A DNA stretch of 64,000 nucleotides from Saprospirales bacterium (GCA_007693915.1 RECS01000096.1:1-64000); one strand, 5' to 3'. Counted from the first letter of the stretch, positions 35,108 to 44,789 are shown. Notes: generated by a model from the letters alone, not told the origin. Numbers and translations are program-made.

Positions 35108-36049
35108 TTAATTTGATTGTTGCATGAATCTTGGTAGAAGTTCTTGGGGGATTCTTTCTGTATTAATTTTTACATCGATTTTATTCAAATTAGAGGCGAC
35201 CTGGTCCGGTAGTACCCTTTCTGCCAGATTGGCAAAAAATCTTATCAGGTGTAATTCTTCTTCAATTGCTTCCACATAAACGGGGTTCCACAATAGTTTT
35301 TGAGTAGCAATATCCAAAGGTTCAGAAGGTATTTCAAGCATCATTTGATTCACTGGAAGCAAAGCTATCTCGCGTTTTTCCTGTCTATTCAATTCAGGTA
35401 TTAGCTGCTCGAAATACAAGTTTTCAAAAACCTCTTCATCGCTTAAGCTTTTCACAAATTCAACTTCTGTATTGTAAGCCAGTTCGATTTCACTTTCCCT
35501 TAATGCTCTTTTCTCTTCAGAATCTGCGATTTTAATTTCTGTAGCAGACGCTAATGTAGCTCGTGGTTCAGGATTTAGTTCTTCTTTGTTTGCAGCTGCA
35601 AACAATTGAGTATTTTCAGGTAGAAATTCTTTTTCAATCCCCTCTACCACTTCTTTAGTCATTTCCACTTTAGGGGTAATTCTTTCTGGTTCCGCAGTGA
35701 CCATAGTTTGATTAACAGGGGCATCATTTAGATAATAAGAATTGATTACCCAAACAGAGGAAAGCAGTAAAATAAATGCAGCTGCAATTTGCCACAATTT
35801 TATATAAACCGGTCTTTGGAGTAAACTGATTACGGCTGCTTCCTTATATAGCTCTGTTTTTTTACTGAAAAAAAGAGTCGGTTCAAGATCTTCTTCAGAA
35901 ATACGAATCGGCTCAAAATCCTCCAGTTCTTGACGGACTTCCGGATTTTTGTTGAGGAAGTTAGAGAAGGCTGTTAATTCGGGCTCGCTGAGATTACCTT
36001 CCAGATAATCCAATGCAAACTCCTCATAATTGTGAATATTGATGTTCAT
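35108..36049 (-). CDS. Membrane anti-sigma factor-like protein
   Basis: A 313-residue single-pass protein. The cytoplasmic N-terminus (1-80) begins with YEEFALDYLEGNLS followed by FLNKNPEVRQELEDF, the zinc-less anti-sigma-type helical start common in Bacteroidota. One membrane helix lies at about 84-104 (IAAAFILLLSSVWV). The periplasmic part (105-313) is acidic and low in known domains. It follows the ECF sigma gene by 5 bp, the usual arrangement for a sigma/anti-sigma pair. The periplasmic half may sense the two barrel proteins encoded next (inference). Confidence 0.75.
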   Translation of the reverse strand: MNINIHNYEEFALDYLEGNLSEPELTAFSNFLNKNPEVRQELEDFEPIRISEEDLEPTLFFSKKTELYKEAAVISLLQRPVYIKLWQIAAAFILLLSSVWVINSYYLNDAPVNQTMVTAEPERITPKVEMTKEVVEGIEKEFLPENTQLFAAANKEELNPEPRATLASATEIKIADSEEKRALRESEIELAYNTEVEFVKSLSDEEVFENLYFEQLIPELNRQEKREIALLPVNQMMLEIPSEPLDIATQKLLWNPVYVEAIEEELHLIRFFANLAERVLPDQVASNLNKIDVKINTERIPQELLPRFMQQSN

Positions 36050-36054
36050 TTTTT

Positions 36055-36543
36055 TTACTTTTTCTCGGACTGAATAGTCTCGATATTACTTTTTAATTTT
36101 TTTCTCGCCCTGAACAGATAGGTTTTAACCTGACTGAGCTTAATTTCCATAATTTGAGAAATATCGTCATAGGAGTATCCCTCAATGTCTCTCAATAGAA
36201 CAATACTTTTTTGAGTCGGACTCAGTGCATCTAATGCCCGCTTAATATCATCGGAATAATCGCTACTGTCAAACCTTTCATGAACTGCGAAATCAGGCAT
36301 CTCTTCCCACATCTCCATGCGCTTGGTTTTCCTGTGTTGATCAATAAGGATGCGATAGACGGTGGTGAAAAGCCATGACTTTGCACCTTTAACTTCCACC
36401 TTTTTTTTGTTGGCCCACAATCTAATGAATGCTTCCTGAACTGCATCCTCGGCATTTGCATTATTTCTGCACACCTTATATGCATATCGCATTAAGTGGT
36501 CTGAGAAATCTCTCACAAGTCCGTTGTAGGTTGTAATGTTCAT
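36055..36543 (-). CDS. ECF-family RNA polymerase sigma factor
   Basis: A 162-residue sigma factor. Region 2 (about 10-75) has AYKVCRNNANAEDAVQEAFI and the segment KSWLFTTVYRILIDQHRK. Region 4 (about 105-155) shows LSPTQKSIVLLRDIEGYSYDDISQIM with its helix-turn-helix. It heads a four-gene operon with an anti-sigma-like protein and two barrel proteins. A GTAAC-N17-CGTAATA sequence directly upstream resembles ECF -35/-10 elements, suggesting self-activation. Confidence 0.93.
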   Translation of the reverse strand: MNITTYNGLVRDFSDHLMRYAYKVCRNNANAEDAVQEAFIRLWANKKKVEVKGAKSWLFTTVYRILIDQHRKTKRMEMWEEMPDFAVHERFDSSDYSDDIKRALDALSPTQKSIVLLRDIEGYSYDDISQIMEIKLSQVKTYLFRARKKLKSNIETIQSEKK

Positions 36544-36550
36544 ACGCTCT

Positions 36551-36579
36551 TATTACGTCTGTCTCTTAAAAAAAGTTAC
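36551..36579 (-). promoter_or_regulatory. Possible ECF-type autoregulated promoter
   Basis: On the minus strand GTAAC (36575-36579) and CGTAATA (36551-36557) are 17 bases apart, like the AAC/CGT pattern of ECF promoters. The predicted start lies right at the sigma gene's ATG, which would make the transcript leaderless. Suggestive only. Confidence 0.3.
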
Positions 36580-36670
36580 AGCTTTGTGAATGTTTTATTT
36601 TATTCTTTGAAAACTCAGCTATATATCATTAGCCAATATCTCTTTTTAACACTTGGCAAATTTTTATAAT

Positions 36671-36741
36671 CGTTATTAAGTACCTACGGCACTTTTGATA
36701 GACTTGACGAATTATTACCGTTATTAAGTACCTACGGCACT
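36671..36741. repeat. 23-bp direct repeat pair
   Basis: CGTTATTAAGTACCTACGGC followed by ACT occurs at 36671-36693 and again at 36719-36741, with 25 bases between. The core AGTACCTACGGCACT is a partial palindrome. Only two copies, so not a CRISPR array. Confidence 0.85.
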
Positions 36742-36989
36742 GCACTAAAAGCTAAAATTGCTGGTTCTACTTTTATGGGTAAGTCCAAAACATTGCATTT
36801 TCTGATTTATTAAACTTACTCATAAAATTAGGTTTTTCACATAAAGTTAACGCAAGCCACCATATTCTAACAAGAGAAGCTATATTAAAGGCTAAGACTT
36901 ACCTCACTTTTATCACTGATTCATTACATTACCATCTCTTTTTAATTACTTCAAGGGTATCAGGCTTTTTGGCTCATTGTTGATTTGTG

Positions 36990-37165
36990 AGGGGGATAAA
37001 AATCCGAAAGGATGTCATTATTGTCGAAAGAACGAATATAAAAACATATCAGAACCCAGTTGGGTGATATTATTTTTCGGATTGTAATTTTAATATCACC
37101 CCTTCGGGGTTTGGGTTAATCTGCAAATCATTTACTACAAAAATTTCATCCCTGCGGGATTCTAA
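36990..37165. repeat. Cluster of short palindromes (REP-like) in the gap before uvrB
   Basis: Three short perfect palindromes with different loops lie in 160 bases: ATCCGAAAGGAT (37002-37013), ACCCCTTCGGGGT (37098-37110) and ATCCCTGCGGGAT (37148-37160). The 834-base gap 36544-37377 has no gene; besides these and the direct repeats I see only AT-rich sequence. Confidence 0.6.
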
Positions 37166-37377
37166 CTCGAAAGTTATTTGATTTTGGATAAAACGGTTTT
37201 TTGAAAGTAACATCATCAAAAAAGTACCTTATCTAGAGAGTTTTCATGGAATTACGCTACGCAACAATAATCGACCTTAGCTTAAAAAGAAAATCTTTTT
37301 TCCGTATCTTCACCTTTTAAATCATAAAGGTAGCGGAATTTAGCTGAATAATAATTATTACGGAAAAAGCCAAGACA

Positions 37378-39396
37378 ATGAATTTCAAACTGGAGTCACC
37401 CTTTCAACCTACAGGAGATCAGCCAAAGGCAATTGAACGATTGGTAAATGAAGTCGAAAATGGAGAAAAATATCAGACGCTGCTCGGTGTAACTGGTTCG
37501 GGAAAGACTTTTACCATGGCCAATGTGATTGCCAAATTGAATCGCCCTACGCTCATTCTGACACATAATAAGACATTGACAGCTCAGCTATATGGAGAAT
37601 TCAGGGAATTTTTTCCCGATAATGCAGTGGAGTATTTTGTTTCTTACTACGATTATTATCAGCCGGAAGCTTATATCACCACTAGCGATACTTATATAGA
37701 AAAAGATCTTGCCATTAATGAAGAAGTAGACAAACTTAGACTTAGGGCGACGAGTAGTCTATTGTCCGGGCGAAGAGATGTGATTATTGTAGCTTCGGTC
37801 TCCTGTATATATGGAATGGGCAATCCAGAGGACTATAAATCGGGCATTATAAGAATTCATACCGGTCAGGTGATTAGCCGGAATAGCTTTCTGTATTCTT
37901 TGGTGCAGTCGCTTTATTCCAGAACAGAGGGAATAATTGAAAGGAGCAACTTCCGAGTAAAAGGGGATACTGTAGACATTAATTTACCTTATGTAGATTT
38001 TGGCTATAGAATCACCTTTTTTGGAGATGAAATAGAGACCATAGATATCATAGACCCCGAAACAGGCAGAAGACATGAACAATTGGAGCATGCAGCAATA
38101 TTTCCGGCAAATTTGTACGTTGCTCCAAAAGACAGAATACACGGAATCATTAAAGAAATAGAGGATGAGCTCTATGGACACGAGCAATTTTTTGAAAAAG
38201 AGGGCAGGTATATAGAAGCAAAGAGGATAAGAGAAAGGGTTGACTTTGACTTAGAAATGATGCGAGAATTGGGTTATTGCAGTGGGGTGGAGAACTATTC
38301 CCGCTTTTTTGATAGGAGAGAACCGGGTACTAGGCCATTTTGCTTGCTGGATTATTTTCCTGATGATTACCTGATGTTTATTGATGAAAGTCATGTAACA
38401 CTCCCCCAAGTCCGGGGTATGTGGGGCGGTGACAGAGCAAGGAAACTAAATCTGGTCAATTATGGTTTTAGATTGCCCAGTGCCATGGATAATCGTCCTC
38501 TGAATTTTGAGGAATTTCAAACGCTGGTGAATCAGGTGATTTTCGTAAGTGCTACTCCCTCTGATTTTGAATTGGAAAAAACAGGAGGTGTATTTGTTGA
38601 GCAGTTGATTCGACCGACCGGATTACTGGACCCGCCAATTGAAGTGCGACCAAGTCTTAATCAGATCGATGATTTGCTTGAAGAGATTGACAATCGCATT
38701 AAGAAAAACGAACGCATACTGGTCACCACCTTGACCAAAAGAATGTCTGAGGAACTGGCGAAGTACCTCACTCGATTGGAGATCAAAACGCGATATTTGC
38801 ACAGTGATATTGACACTATGGAAAGGGTTGAAATTCTCAGGGATCTCAGGTTAGGCAATTTCGATGTGTTGATTGGAGTGAATTTGCTTAGGGAGGGATT
38901 GGATTTGCCGGAAGTGTCCTTGGTAGCTATCATTGACGCAGATAAGGAAGGTTTTTTGAGAAATGATCGATCGTTGACCCAAACGGCGGGTCGGGCGGCT
39001 CGAAATGCAGATGGTCTGGTCATTTTCTATGCAGACACCATTACCGAGTCTATGCAGCGGACCATAGATGAGACCAACAGACGAAGGTCCATTCAAATGG
39101 CTTACAATAAAAAACACGGCATTGTACCCACAACAATTTACAAATCGCGAGAGGAAATCCTGGGTCAAAAATCCATTTTGGATATTAAAGGCGGGGCAGC
39201 TAAGGCTTATGTTGAAAAAACCGAAACGGATATAGCAGCAGACCCTATAGTGGAATACATGAGTAAAGATCAACTTGAAAAACTAATGAAGGAAACGGAA
39301 CGAAAAATGAAAAATGCAGCTAAAGAACAGGATTTTATGTCTGCAGCGAGATATCGAGATGAATGGTTTGCCATAAAAGAAAAATTAAAATCGTAA
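37378..39396 (+). CDS. uvrB: Excinuclease ABC subunit B
   Basis: A 672-residue nucleotide-excision-repair protein that loads onto damage with UvrA and recruits UvrC. Walker A is GVTGSGKTFTM (Lys43). The beta-hairpin region is YYDYYQPEAY, the helicase motifs include FIDESHVTLPQ (DExH-type) and QTAGRAARN, and the C-terminal UVR domain (about 630-668) is ERKMKNAAKEQDFMSAARYRD split by motif. Full length. It stands alone, with a thioredoxin-like gene on the same strand after it. Confidence 0.98.
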   Translation: MNFKLESPFQPTGDQPKAIERLVNEVENGEKYQTLLGVTGSGKTFTMANVIAKLNRPTLILTHNKTLTAQLYGEFREFFPDNAVEYFVSYYDYYQPEAYITTSDTYIEKDLAINEEVDKLRLRATSSLLSGRRDVIIVASVSCIYGMGNPEDYKSGIIRIHTGQVISRNSFLYSLVQSLYSRTEGIIERSNFRVKGDTVDINLPYVDFGYRITFFGDEIETIDIIDPETGRRHEQLEHAAIFPANLYVAPKDRIHGIIKEIEDELYGHEQFFEKEGRYIEAKRIRERVDFDLEMMRELGYCSGVENYSRFFDRREPGTRPFCLLDYFPDDYLMFIDESHVTLPQVRGMWGGDRARKLNLVNYGFRLPSAMDNRPLNFEEFQTLVNQVIFVSATPSDFELEKTGGVFVEQLIRPTGLLDPPIEVRPSLNQIDDLLEEIDNRIKKNERILVTTLTKRMSEELAKYLTRLEIKTRYLHSDIDTMERVEILRDLRLGNFDVLIGVNLLREGLDLPEVSLVAIIDADKEGFLRNDRSLTQTAGRAARNADGLVIFYADTITESMQRTIDETNRRRSIQMAYNKKHGIVPTTIYKSREEILGQKSILDIKGGAAKAYVEKTETDIAADPIVEYMSKDQLEKLMKETERKMKNAAKEQDFMSAARYRDEWFAIKEKLKS

Positions 39397-39483
39397 ATTA
39401 GAGTTTTATTTAAATGAGTGGGCTCATCAATGTATCTACCCCAAAAATCACCAAAAATGAGAAATATTGACATTTACGTTTGT

Positions 39484-40695
39484 ATGGGATTAAAAACAGC
39501 CTGTTATTTTATTCTCATTTTACTTTTTAGTTCAGGCTTTTCGCTATCTCTTTTGGCTCAGGAAACACAGCCAAAATACAGTACTACAGCGGGTAAAATC
39601 AGTTGGGAGTCGGTTATTGATCAGGCCAATGCGGAAGATAAAATCATCATGGTCAGCATTATAGCTGAATGGTGTTACTGGTGTCGCGCAATGGAAGAGA
39701 CCACTTTAAAGGATGAGCGTATTATTCGGGCTTTGGATGATCATTTTGTGCACATGAACTTGAATGCGGATAAGGGGTCAGGTCAGGTTTTTTCAGCTAA
39801 GTACAGAGTTGTTTCTTATCCTACACTACTATTTTTCGGGAAAAATGGAGAGTTCCTCTCTAAGCGAACAGGCTATATCAGAGATGTTGAAGATTTTCAG
39901 CGTTTTCTGATTAACCTCACTCAAAAGGAGGTTTCCGATTATCCTGAGGTCGCTTTCGATCCTCACAATTTGCAGCCTGATTTTCCTGAATTCTATCAGA
40001 CTCATTTTTTTGGTAGCAATGAAGAGAGAATTGATTTTACAGAGGATGCGGTTGATTATTTATCGGAACTCGATCCGGAACAGTATTTAGAAGAAATTCC
40101 CTGGTCAGTTATCTATGTTATGGGCATTACTTTTGGTCCTGCCGGTCAGCATTTTCTGGATAATTATGAAAAGTACAAAGACTCTTTTGGTTCCGAAGAG
40201 GCTTTCAGCCATTTGCAGCAAGTATTTAAGGACAGGGTTACGTTTTATGCTTCCACGAAAAATGAAGAGGGTATGCTCAATTGGATAAATCAACTACCTG
40301 ATTACGACGATCGCGCCAATGAAGAAATGCTCCTCCGCTACAAAATTTCTTATTACATGGAAGCCGGTGATTATGCCGGGGCAATCAGACAAATGGATCA
40401 GCACCTTTCAGAAAGTAAGTCCCCCAATTTGAATTCAATCAACTCTATCTGCATGAGCATTCACGACCTGACTACTGACCGGAAAATTCTTTCTGCGGCT
40501 GCAGAGCTAATGGGTCGGGTTACAGAAATTGAGAACCACTACTATCATTTGGATAGCTATGCTGCTCTACTTTTCCGTTCCGGTCAAATTGAAATGGGAA
40601 AAAAATGGGCGCAGCGCGCAATTGAAAGAGGGAATGAACAGGGTATTGATGTAACTGATACGGAAATCCTGATGGAGATATATGAGCAGGAGTAG
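39484..40695 (+). CDS. Exported thioredoxin-like protein with C-terminal helical repeats
   Basis: A 403-residue protein from the ATG at 39484, chosen because a clean signal peptide follows (MGLKTACYFILILLFSSGF, cleavage about LLAQ). The thioredoxin domain (about 35-150) has the active site EWCYWCRAM (CxxC) and the cis-Pro loop SYPTLLFF. The remaining 250 residues are mostly helical, TPR-like, ending in a pair typical of tetratricopeptides (QIEMGKKWAQRAIERG). It probably acts in periplasmic disulfide chemistry or redox sensing; the substrate is unknown. Confidence 0.85.
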   Translation: MGLKTACYFILILLFSSGFSLSLLAQETQPKYSTTAGKISWESVIDQANAEDKIIMVSIIAEWCYWCRAMEETTLKDERIIRALDDHFVHMNLNADKGSGQVFSAKYRVVSYPTLLFFGKNGEFLSKRTGYIRDVEDFQRFLINLTQKEVSDYPEVAFDPHNLQPDFPEFYQTHFFGSNEERIDFTEDAVDYLSELDPEQYLEEIPWSVIYVMGITFGPAGQHFLDNYEKYKDSFGSEEAFSHLQQVFKDRVTFYASTKNEEGMLNWINQLPDYDDRANEEMLLRYKISYYMEAGDYAGAIRQMDQHLSESKSPNLNSINSICMSIHDLTTDRKILSAAAELMGRVTEIENHYYHLDSYAALLFRSGQIEMGKKWAQRAIERGNEQGIDVTDTEILMEIYEQE

Positions 40696-40987
40696 GGTAT
40701 GTAATTCTGCATCCAACTTAGCTTTGAACCATTAAGGAATCATTTGCCAGAAACTAAAATTATTGCCAAAAAGTAGGAAGAGATAAGATATTAAAACCTT
40801 ATTATCAAAAACTTCTATGCTGAATGCTTTTATACCACAAATTATTACTGATATGCTCAGATTTAATCTGTGTGAATCTGAGGTTTTGCTTTACTGCACG
40901 CCTAATCTTGATATGTCAAAACAAAAAAAGAGAATATAAGTGGGTTTTGGTCTTTATGGAATCACTTTTCAGGATTTAATAGTTTTG

Positions 40988-41173
40988 TCAAAAAGAGTTT
41001 ATGAATGGAGATAAACCATGGGTATAAAACACCACCATTAAGCTGAGTGAAATCGCAATACCGGCAATAAAAAACGTCCTGTAAAAAGTGAAAATCAATT
41101 TCACGGCTTTTTGAAAGTGCGTGAGAAGAGATACTGCACGCCCCGGATAGTTTGGTTTATCTTTTACCACCAA
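40988..41173 (-). CDS. Small single-pass membrane protein downstream of asd
   Basis: A 61-residue ORF with a basic N-terminus and one membrane helix (about 30-52, FFIAGIAISLSLMVVFY). It begins 4 bases after the asd stop, so it is probably translated from the same mRNA. It may be the shortened remnant of a longer membrane protein; no homologue is recognised. The 292 bases beyond it, up to the thioredoxin-like gene, hold no gene. Confidence 0.5.
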   Translation of the reverse strand: MVVKDKPNYPGRAVSLLTHFQKAVKLIFTFYRTFFIAGIAISLSLMVVFYTHGLSPFINSF

Positions 41174-41177
41174 AGTT

Positions 41178-42173
41178 TTATTGAGGATTCAGCAACCCTT
41201 TTTGAAGACAGTATTCAGCTATCTGTACGGCATTAGTGGCTGCTCCCTTCCTTAGGTTGTCAGCTACTATCCACATATTTAGTGAGTTGGGCTCTGATTT
41301 GTCTCTTCTAACCCTCCCTACAAATACATCATCCTTATCGGCTGCCAGCAAGGGCATGGGGTACTTGTATTTCTTTTGATCATCCAAGACCTTAATACCG
41401 GGGCTGTTGCTTAGGATTTCCAATACATCCTTGAGCTCAAATGGATTGCTGAATCGGATATTTACTGCTTCTGAGTGCCCCCCTGATACCGGAACCCTTA
41501 CCGCTGTGGCGGATACCTTAATGGAGGGGTCAAGAATTTTAGCAGTTTCTCTCATTAACTTCAATTCCTCTTCTGTATTGCCATCATCATCGAAGTCTCC
41601 ACAATGTGGAATACAGTTGAGATCGATGGGGTGGGGATAAATTTTATCACCTTCTTTATTACTTCTTTCATTCCACATTTGATCGATGGCTTTTTGACCC
41701 GATCCGGAAACTGACTGATAAGTTGAAATCACCATCCTCTCAATTTGATAAGCCTTGTGCAACTGCCAGCATCCCATTAACAGTTGTATAGTGGAGCAGT
41801 TGGGATTGGCAATTATCTTGTGTTGAAGTTGAATGTCATTGCCGTTTATCTCAGGAATCACTAAAGGAATTTCGGGTGCCATTCTCCAGGCTGATGAATT
41901 GTCTATTACCAGGATACCTTTTTCAGCAAAAGCAGGAGCCCATTCTTTAGAAACAGATGATCCCGCGGTGAAGAAAGCTAGATCGGGTTTTTTATCGAGT
42001 GCCTGAGCAATTTCCATTACCTCAAATTTTGTTCCGTCGTATTCAATTTGCTTTCCAACCGATCTTGCAGACGCTACAGGCATCAATTCAACTATAGGAA
42101 AGGAGCGTTCTTCCATCACTTTTAAAAAGGTGCTACCTACAAGGCCCGTTGATCCTACTAATGCTACTTTCAT
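41178..42173 (-). CDS. asd: Aspartate-semialdehyde dehydrogenase
   Basis: A 331-residue NADPH-dependent enzyme reducing aspartyl phosphate to aspartate semialdehyde, the branch point to lysine, threonine and methionine. N-terminal GSTGLVGSTFL binds NADP; catalytic Cys126 lies in NPNCSTIQL; the active-site His is in GGHSEAV. Full length. It lies 262 bp after dapD on the same strand, so it could be part of the dap unit or have its own promoter. Confidence 0.97.
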   Translation of the reverse strand: MKVALVGSTGLVGSTFLKVMEERSFPIVELMPVASARSVGKQIEYDGTKFEVMEIAQALDKKPDLAFFTAGSSVSKEWAPAFAEKGILVIDNSSAWRMAPEIPLVIPEINGNDIQLQHKIIANPNCSTIQLLMGCWQLHKAYQIERMVISTYQSVSGSGQKAIDQMWNERSNKEGDKIYPHPIDLNCIPHCGDFDDDGNTEEELKLMRETAKILDPSIKVSATAVRVPVSGGHSEAVNIRFSNPFELKDVLEILSNSPGIKVLDDQKKYKYPMPLLAADKDDVFVGRVRRDKSEPNSLNMWIVADNLRKGAATNAVQIAEYCLQKGLLNPQ

Positions 42174-42435
42174 TTGGTTTTATATTTTAATTCCATTTAT
42201 TTATACAACTACCAATATTTTTCCTGACTAAAAAAAGTTCACACAAAGGCGAAAAGCCACCAATATTCGCTAAGAACCCTTGCAAAATAAGAATTATTTC
42301 TTTGCTTTTCAATGTATTTAGTTGAGTCTTTGGGAATTTTTTTTAATCAATGGCTTATCGGTAATAAAAAATACACAAAAAAATCTTGTTCAGTATTCAG
42401 TTTAGTCGCAGTATATGGACTTCTTTAATAAAAGA

Positions 42436-43191
42436 TCACCTCAGGGCATCCTCGAGTTCCAAGGAGGCATCGCTATTTTTATCCCTGTACTTAATGATCA
42501 AAGGGCAGGAAGCTTTTAATCCCATTTCCTCAGCCCAACTATTGTTTATCGGTCTTGTCCCGGGTATTACTACAGCATTAGGTGGGATAGGTGATCCTTT
42601 TGGAAGTACTTTATTGTTTACGCAATCGTAAACAGCTACTGCTTTTGACAAAATTGTTCCCGGAGCAATTACAGCCCCCTCACAAATCCTGATTCCCTCT
42701 ACCAAAATGGATCCTGCACCCAGAAAGCAGTTGTCTTCCACGATTACAGGTTTTTGTCCAATGGGTTCTAATACACCCCCTAATTGAACCGCTGCCGATA
42801 CATGAACGTTTTTTCCTACCTGTGCACAAGAACCCACCAGGGCATGGCTGTCAATCATGGATCCCTCATCAACATAGGCACCGGTGTTGATGTAGGCAGG
42901 AGGCATGATTATCACTCCTTTTGCCACAAATGCTCCCCTTCTTACCGAACTGCCACCCGGCACCATTCGAACCCCCTGTTGAGTGGTAAACTGGCGCGCT
43001 GGAAGATTGTGTTTATCTACAAACCCTTCATATATACCACTATATTCAATGTTTTTTCCCGCTTTAAAAGCTTCAAGTATGGCTGCTTTCACTTCAGTGT
43101 TTACCCTCCAGTCACCATCCACAGGTTCAGCCGCCCGCAATTCTCCGGTTTCAAGGAGGTCGAGTACTTTTTCCCAATTCATATTTATCAT
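42436..43191 (-). CDS. dapD: Tetrahydrodipicolinate N-succinyltransferase
   Basis: A 251-residue left-handed beta-helix enzyme of the succinylase branch of lysine synthesis. GGSSVRRGAFV, PPAYINTGAYVDEGSMIDSH (helix repeats), GSCAQVGKNVHVSAAVQLGG and EDNCFLGAGS are family hallmarks. Slightly shorter than the E. coli enzyme. Its first ATG overlaps the dapA stop (ATGA), which supports coupling; an alternative ATG lies three codons later. The succinyl-DAP aminotransferase and desuccinylase are not in the window. Confidence 0.95.
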   Translation of the reverse strand: MINMNWEKVLDLLETGELRAAEPVDGDWRVNTEVKAAILEAFKAGKNIEYSGIYEGFVDKHNLPARQFTTQQGVRMVPGGSSVRRGAFVAKGVIIMPPAYINTGAYVDEGSMIDSHALVGSCAQVGKNVHVSAAVQLGGVLEPIGQKPVIVEDNCFLGAGSILVEGIRICEGAVIAPGTILSKAVAVYDCVNNKVLPKGSPIPPNAVVIPGTRPINNSWAEEMGLKASCPLIIKYRDKNSDASLELEDALR

Positions 43192-44066
43192 TTGTTTTTT
43201 AAATACCAGTTATTTATGTCTTTATCTGCCTGAAGTAGCACCGAGAGGTCTTTTAACTCTTCTTCGTGTAAGGGTGGTCTCAAAGTTGCATTCTTTATTA
43301 TTCCTTTTTCTCTTAGCAATAACTTCGCAGGTACCGGACTGGAAACCTCAAATAAAGCATCTATTGCCTTGTTCCAAACAGGGAACAAATTGTCAGTTTT
43401 GCCGGACAAGCAGTGTTCTACATACAAATTGGTGGCTTTTGGCCAGATATTGGATGCAACTGAAACCAGACCTTGACATCCTGCTACATTAAAAAATGCT
43501 GTCAGCGCATCATCCCCGCTAAAGAATAAAAGTTCAGGAGCTTCATTTCTGTAATTCAGATATTCTATTATATTTCCACTGGCTTCTTTTACAGCCCATA
43601 AATTGTAGTGACCATTTAGTTCATTCAAAACGGATGTATCCATTTTTACTGCTGTCCTAGAGGGAACGTTGTAAAGCATACATGGCTTTTGAGATGCATC
43701 CAATAGGGTACGAAACCAATGGAGCTGCCCCTTGGGTCCCGGCTTAGCGTATAATGGGGTTACCAATAAAAATGCATCAATATTAAGGGAATTACATTGA
43801 TTGATCCAAACAATTTGTTCTGTAAGGTTAAAACCACCTACACCTGCCATAATGGGCACCATGATGTTAAGACTTGATACAAATTTAATGATTTCAGTTT
43901 TTTCTTCATTGGAAAAAGCCAATCCTTCCCCAGTACTACCGAGAATTAAAATTCCGTTACCTGCTGCTTCCTGCAATCGGATTAATTTCTCTAATTCAGT
44001 AAAACTTACTGTTCCATCTTGATTTAGTGGTGTTATTAATGCTGTCCAAAGCTTAATGTTTTTCAT
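43188..44066 (-). CDS. dapA: 4-hydroxy-tetrahydrodipicolinate synthase
   Basis: A 292-residue TIM-barrel enzyme condensing pyruvate with aspartate semialdehyde. Schiff-base Lys160 lies in WAVKEASGN; Tyr132 and Arg137 in MLYNVPSRT; the pyruvate-binding GSTGEG motif at about 43-48. It begins one base after the dapB stop and overlaps dapD by 4 bases, so lysC-dapB-dapA-dapD is a tight operon. Confidence 0.96.
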   Translation of the reverse strand: MKNIKLWTALITPLNQDGTVSFTELEKLIRLQEAAGNGILILGSTGEGLAFSNEEKTEIIKFVSSLNIMVPIMAGVGGFNLTEQIVWINQCNSLNIDAFLLVTPLYAKPGPKGQLHWFRTLLDASQKPCMLYNVPSRTAVKMDTSVLNELNGHYNLWAVKEASGNIIEYLNYRNEAPELLFFSGDDALTAFFNVAGCQGLVSVASNIWPKATNLYVEHCLSGKTDNLFPVWNKAIDALFEVSSPVPAKLLLREKGIIKNATLRPPLHEEELKDLSVLLQADKDINNWYLKNK

Positions 44067-44067
44067 T

Positions 44068-44739
44068 TTAGTTTTTTTGTGTCAGGAAATCAAAAAAGGT
44101 TTCGAATTTAAACCAACCGGGTCCAAACTCCGGATTCATTATCAATTTTTCTGCTGTCCAGAGTGCACCTTCAGCAAACAGTTTGCGATCGTGAGCTTTG
44201 TGCATTATACTAATGCTTTCAAAATCCGTGTGAATATTCAATTTGTGGATGCCTTTTACATCGCCTTCGCGTTCGGATTCTATTTCAGCCGGTTGATTCA
44301 ACCATTCTCTCCATGAAATGGCGGTTCCACTGGGTTTATCTTTTTTGTGTATATGATGGATTTCTTTGATGGAAAAGACGGGTTTGTTAAGTAAATCCGA
44401 CTGTTGTCCCATAAGTTGAATTGCCCGACGCACCAAATTCATACCAAGACTGAAGTTGCTTCCAATTATCCATGTAGCCCCGGATTTTTTAACTTTTTCA
44501 TTAAAGTCAGCAGGCCATTGCATGCCGGTTGTGCCCCATATTACCCTCAAAGGAAGTCCCTTCAACAACTCCATTATACCTTTTGCGGCAGTTGTTGGTA
44601 CAAAAACAATTACGCAATCAAAATCTATTAAATCTTCTCTTTGCGGCATATTCTTGCTATTGAAACCCACTGCATCATGACCTGCCAATTGAAGTATCGC
44701 GTTTCCTGTTTTTCCGGTGCCAATAACGGCTGCTTTCAT
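44068..44739 (-). CDS. dapB: 4-hydroxy-tetrahydrodipicolinate reductase
   Basis: A 223-residue short-form DapB from the ATG at 44739. This start is preferred because AAAAGGA lies at ribosome-binding distance and the Rossmann motif follows at once (MKAAVIGTGKTGNAIL). An in-frame GTG 17 codons upstream touches the lysC stop. The catalytic loop is EIHHIHKKDKPSGTAIS, matching the E-x-H-H-x-x-K-x-D-x-P-S-G-T-A motif. It reduces the DapA product with NAD(P)H. Confidence 0.93.
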   Translation of the reverse strand: MKAAVIGTGKTGNAILQLAGHDAVGFNSKNMPQREDLIDFDCVIVFVPTTAAKGIMELLKGLPLRVIWGTTGMQWPADFNEKVKKSGATWIIGSNFSLGMNLVRRAIQLMGQQSDLLNKPVFSIKEIHHIHKKDKPSGTAISWREWLNQPAEIESEREGDVKGIHKLNIHTDFESISIMHKAHDRKLFAEGALWTAEKLIMNPEFGPGWFKFETFFDFLTQKN

Positions 44740-44789
44740 GATTATTCCTTTTACTTTTTTCGTTAAATAATCCAATTTAATGGTTTTCA

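Noticed and set aside
36671-36741. Possible CRISPR array
   Set aside because: Only two repeats and one spacer, no cas genes in the window, and the repeat lies among other REP-like palindromes.
40856-40882. CTCAGATT / AATCTGAG hairpin as terminator of the thioredoxin-like gene
   Set aside because: No T-run follows and it lies 160 bp past the stop codon; chance pairing is likely.
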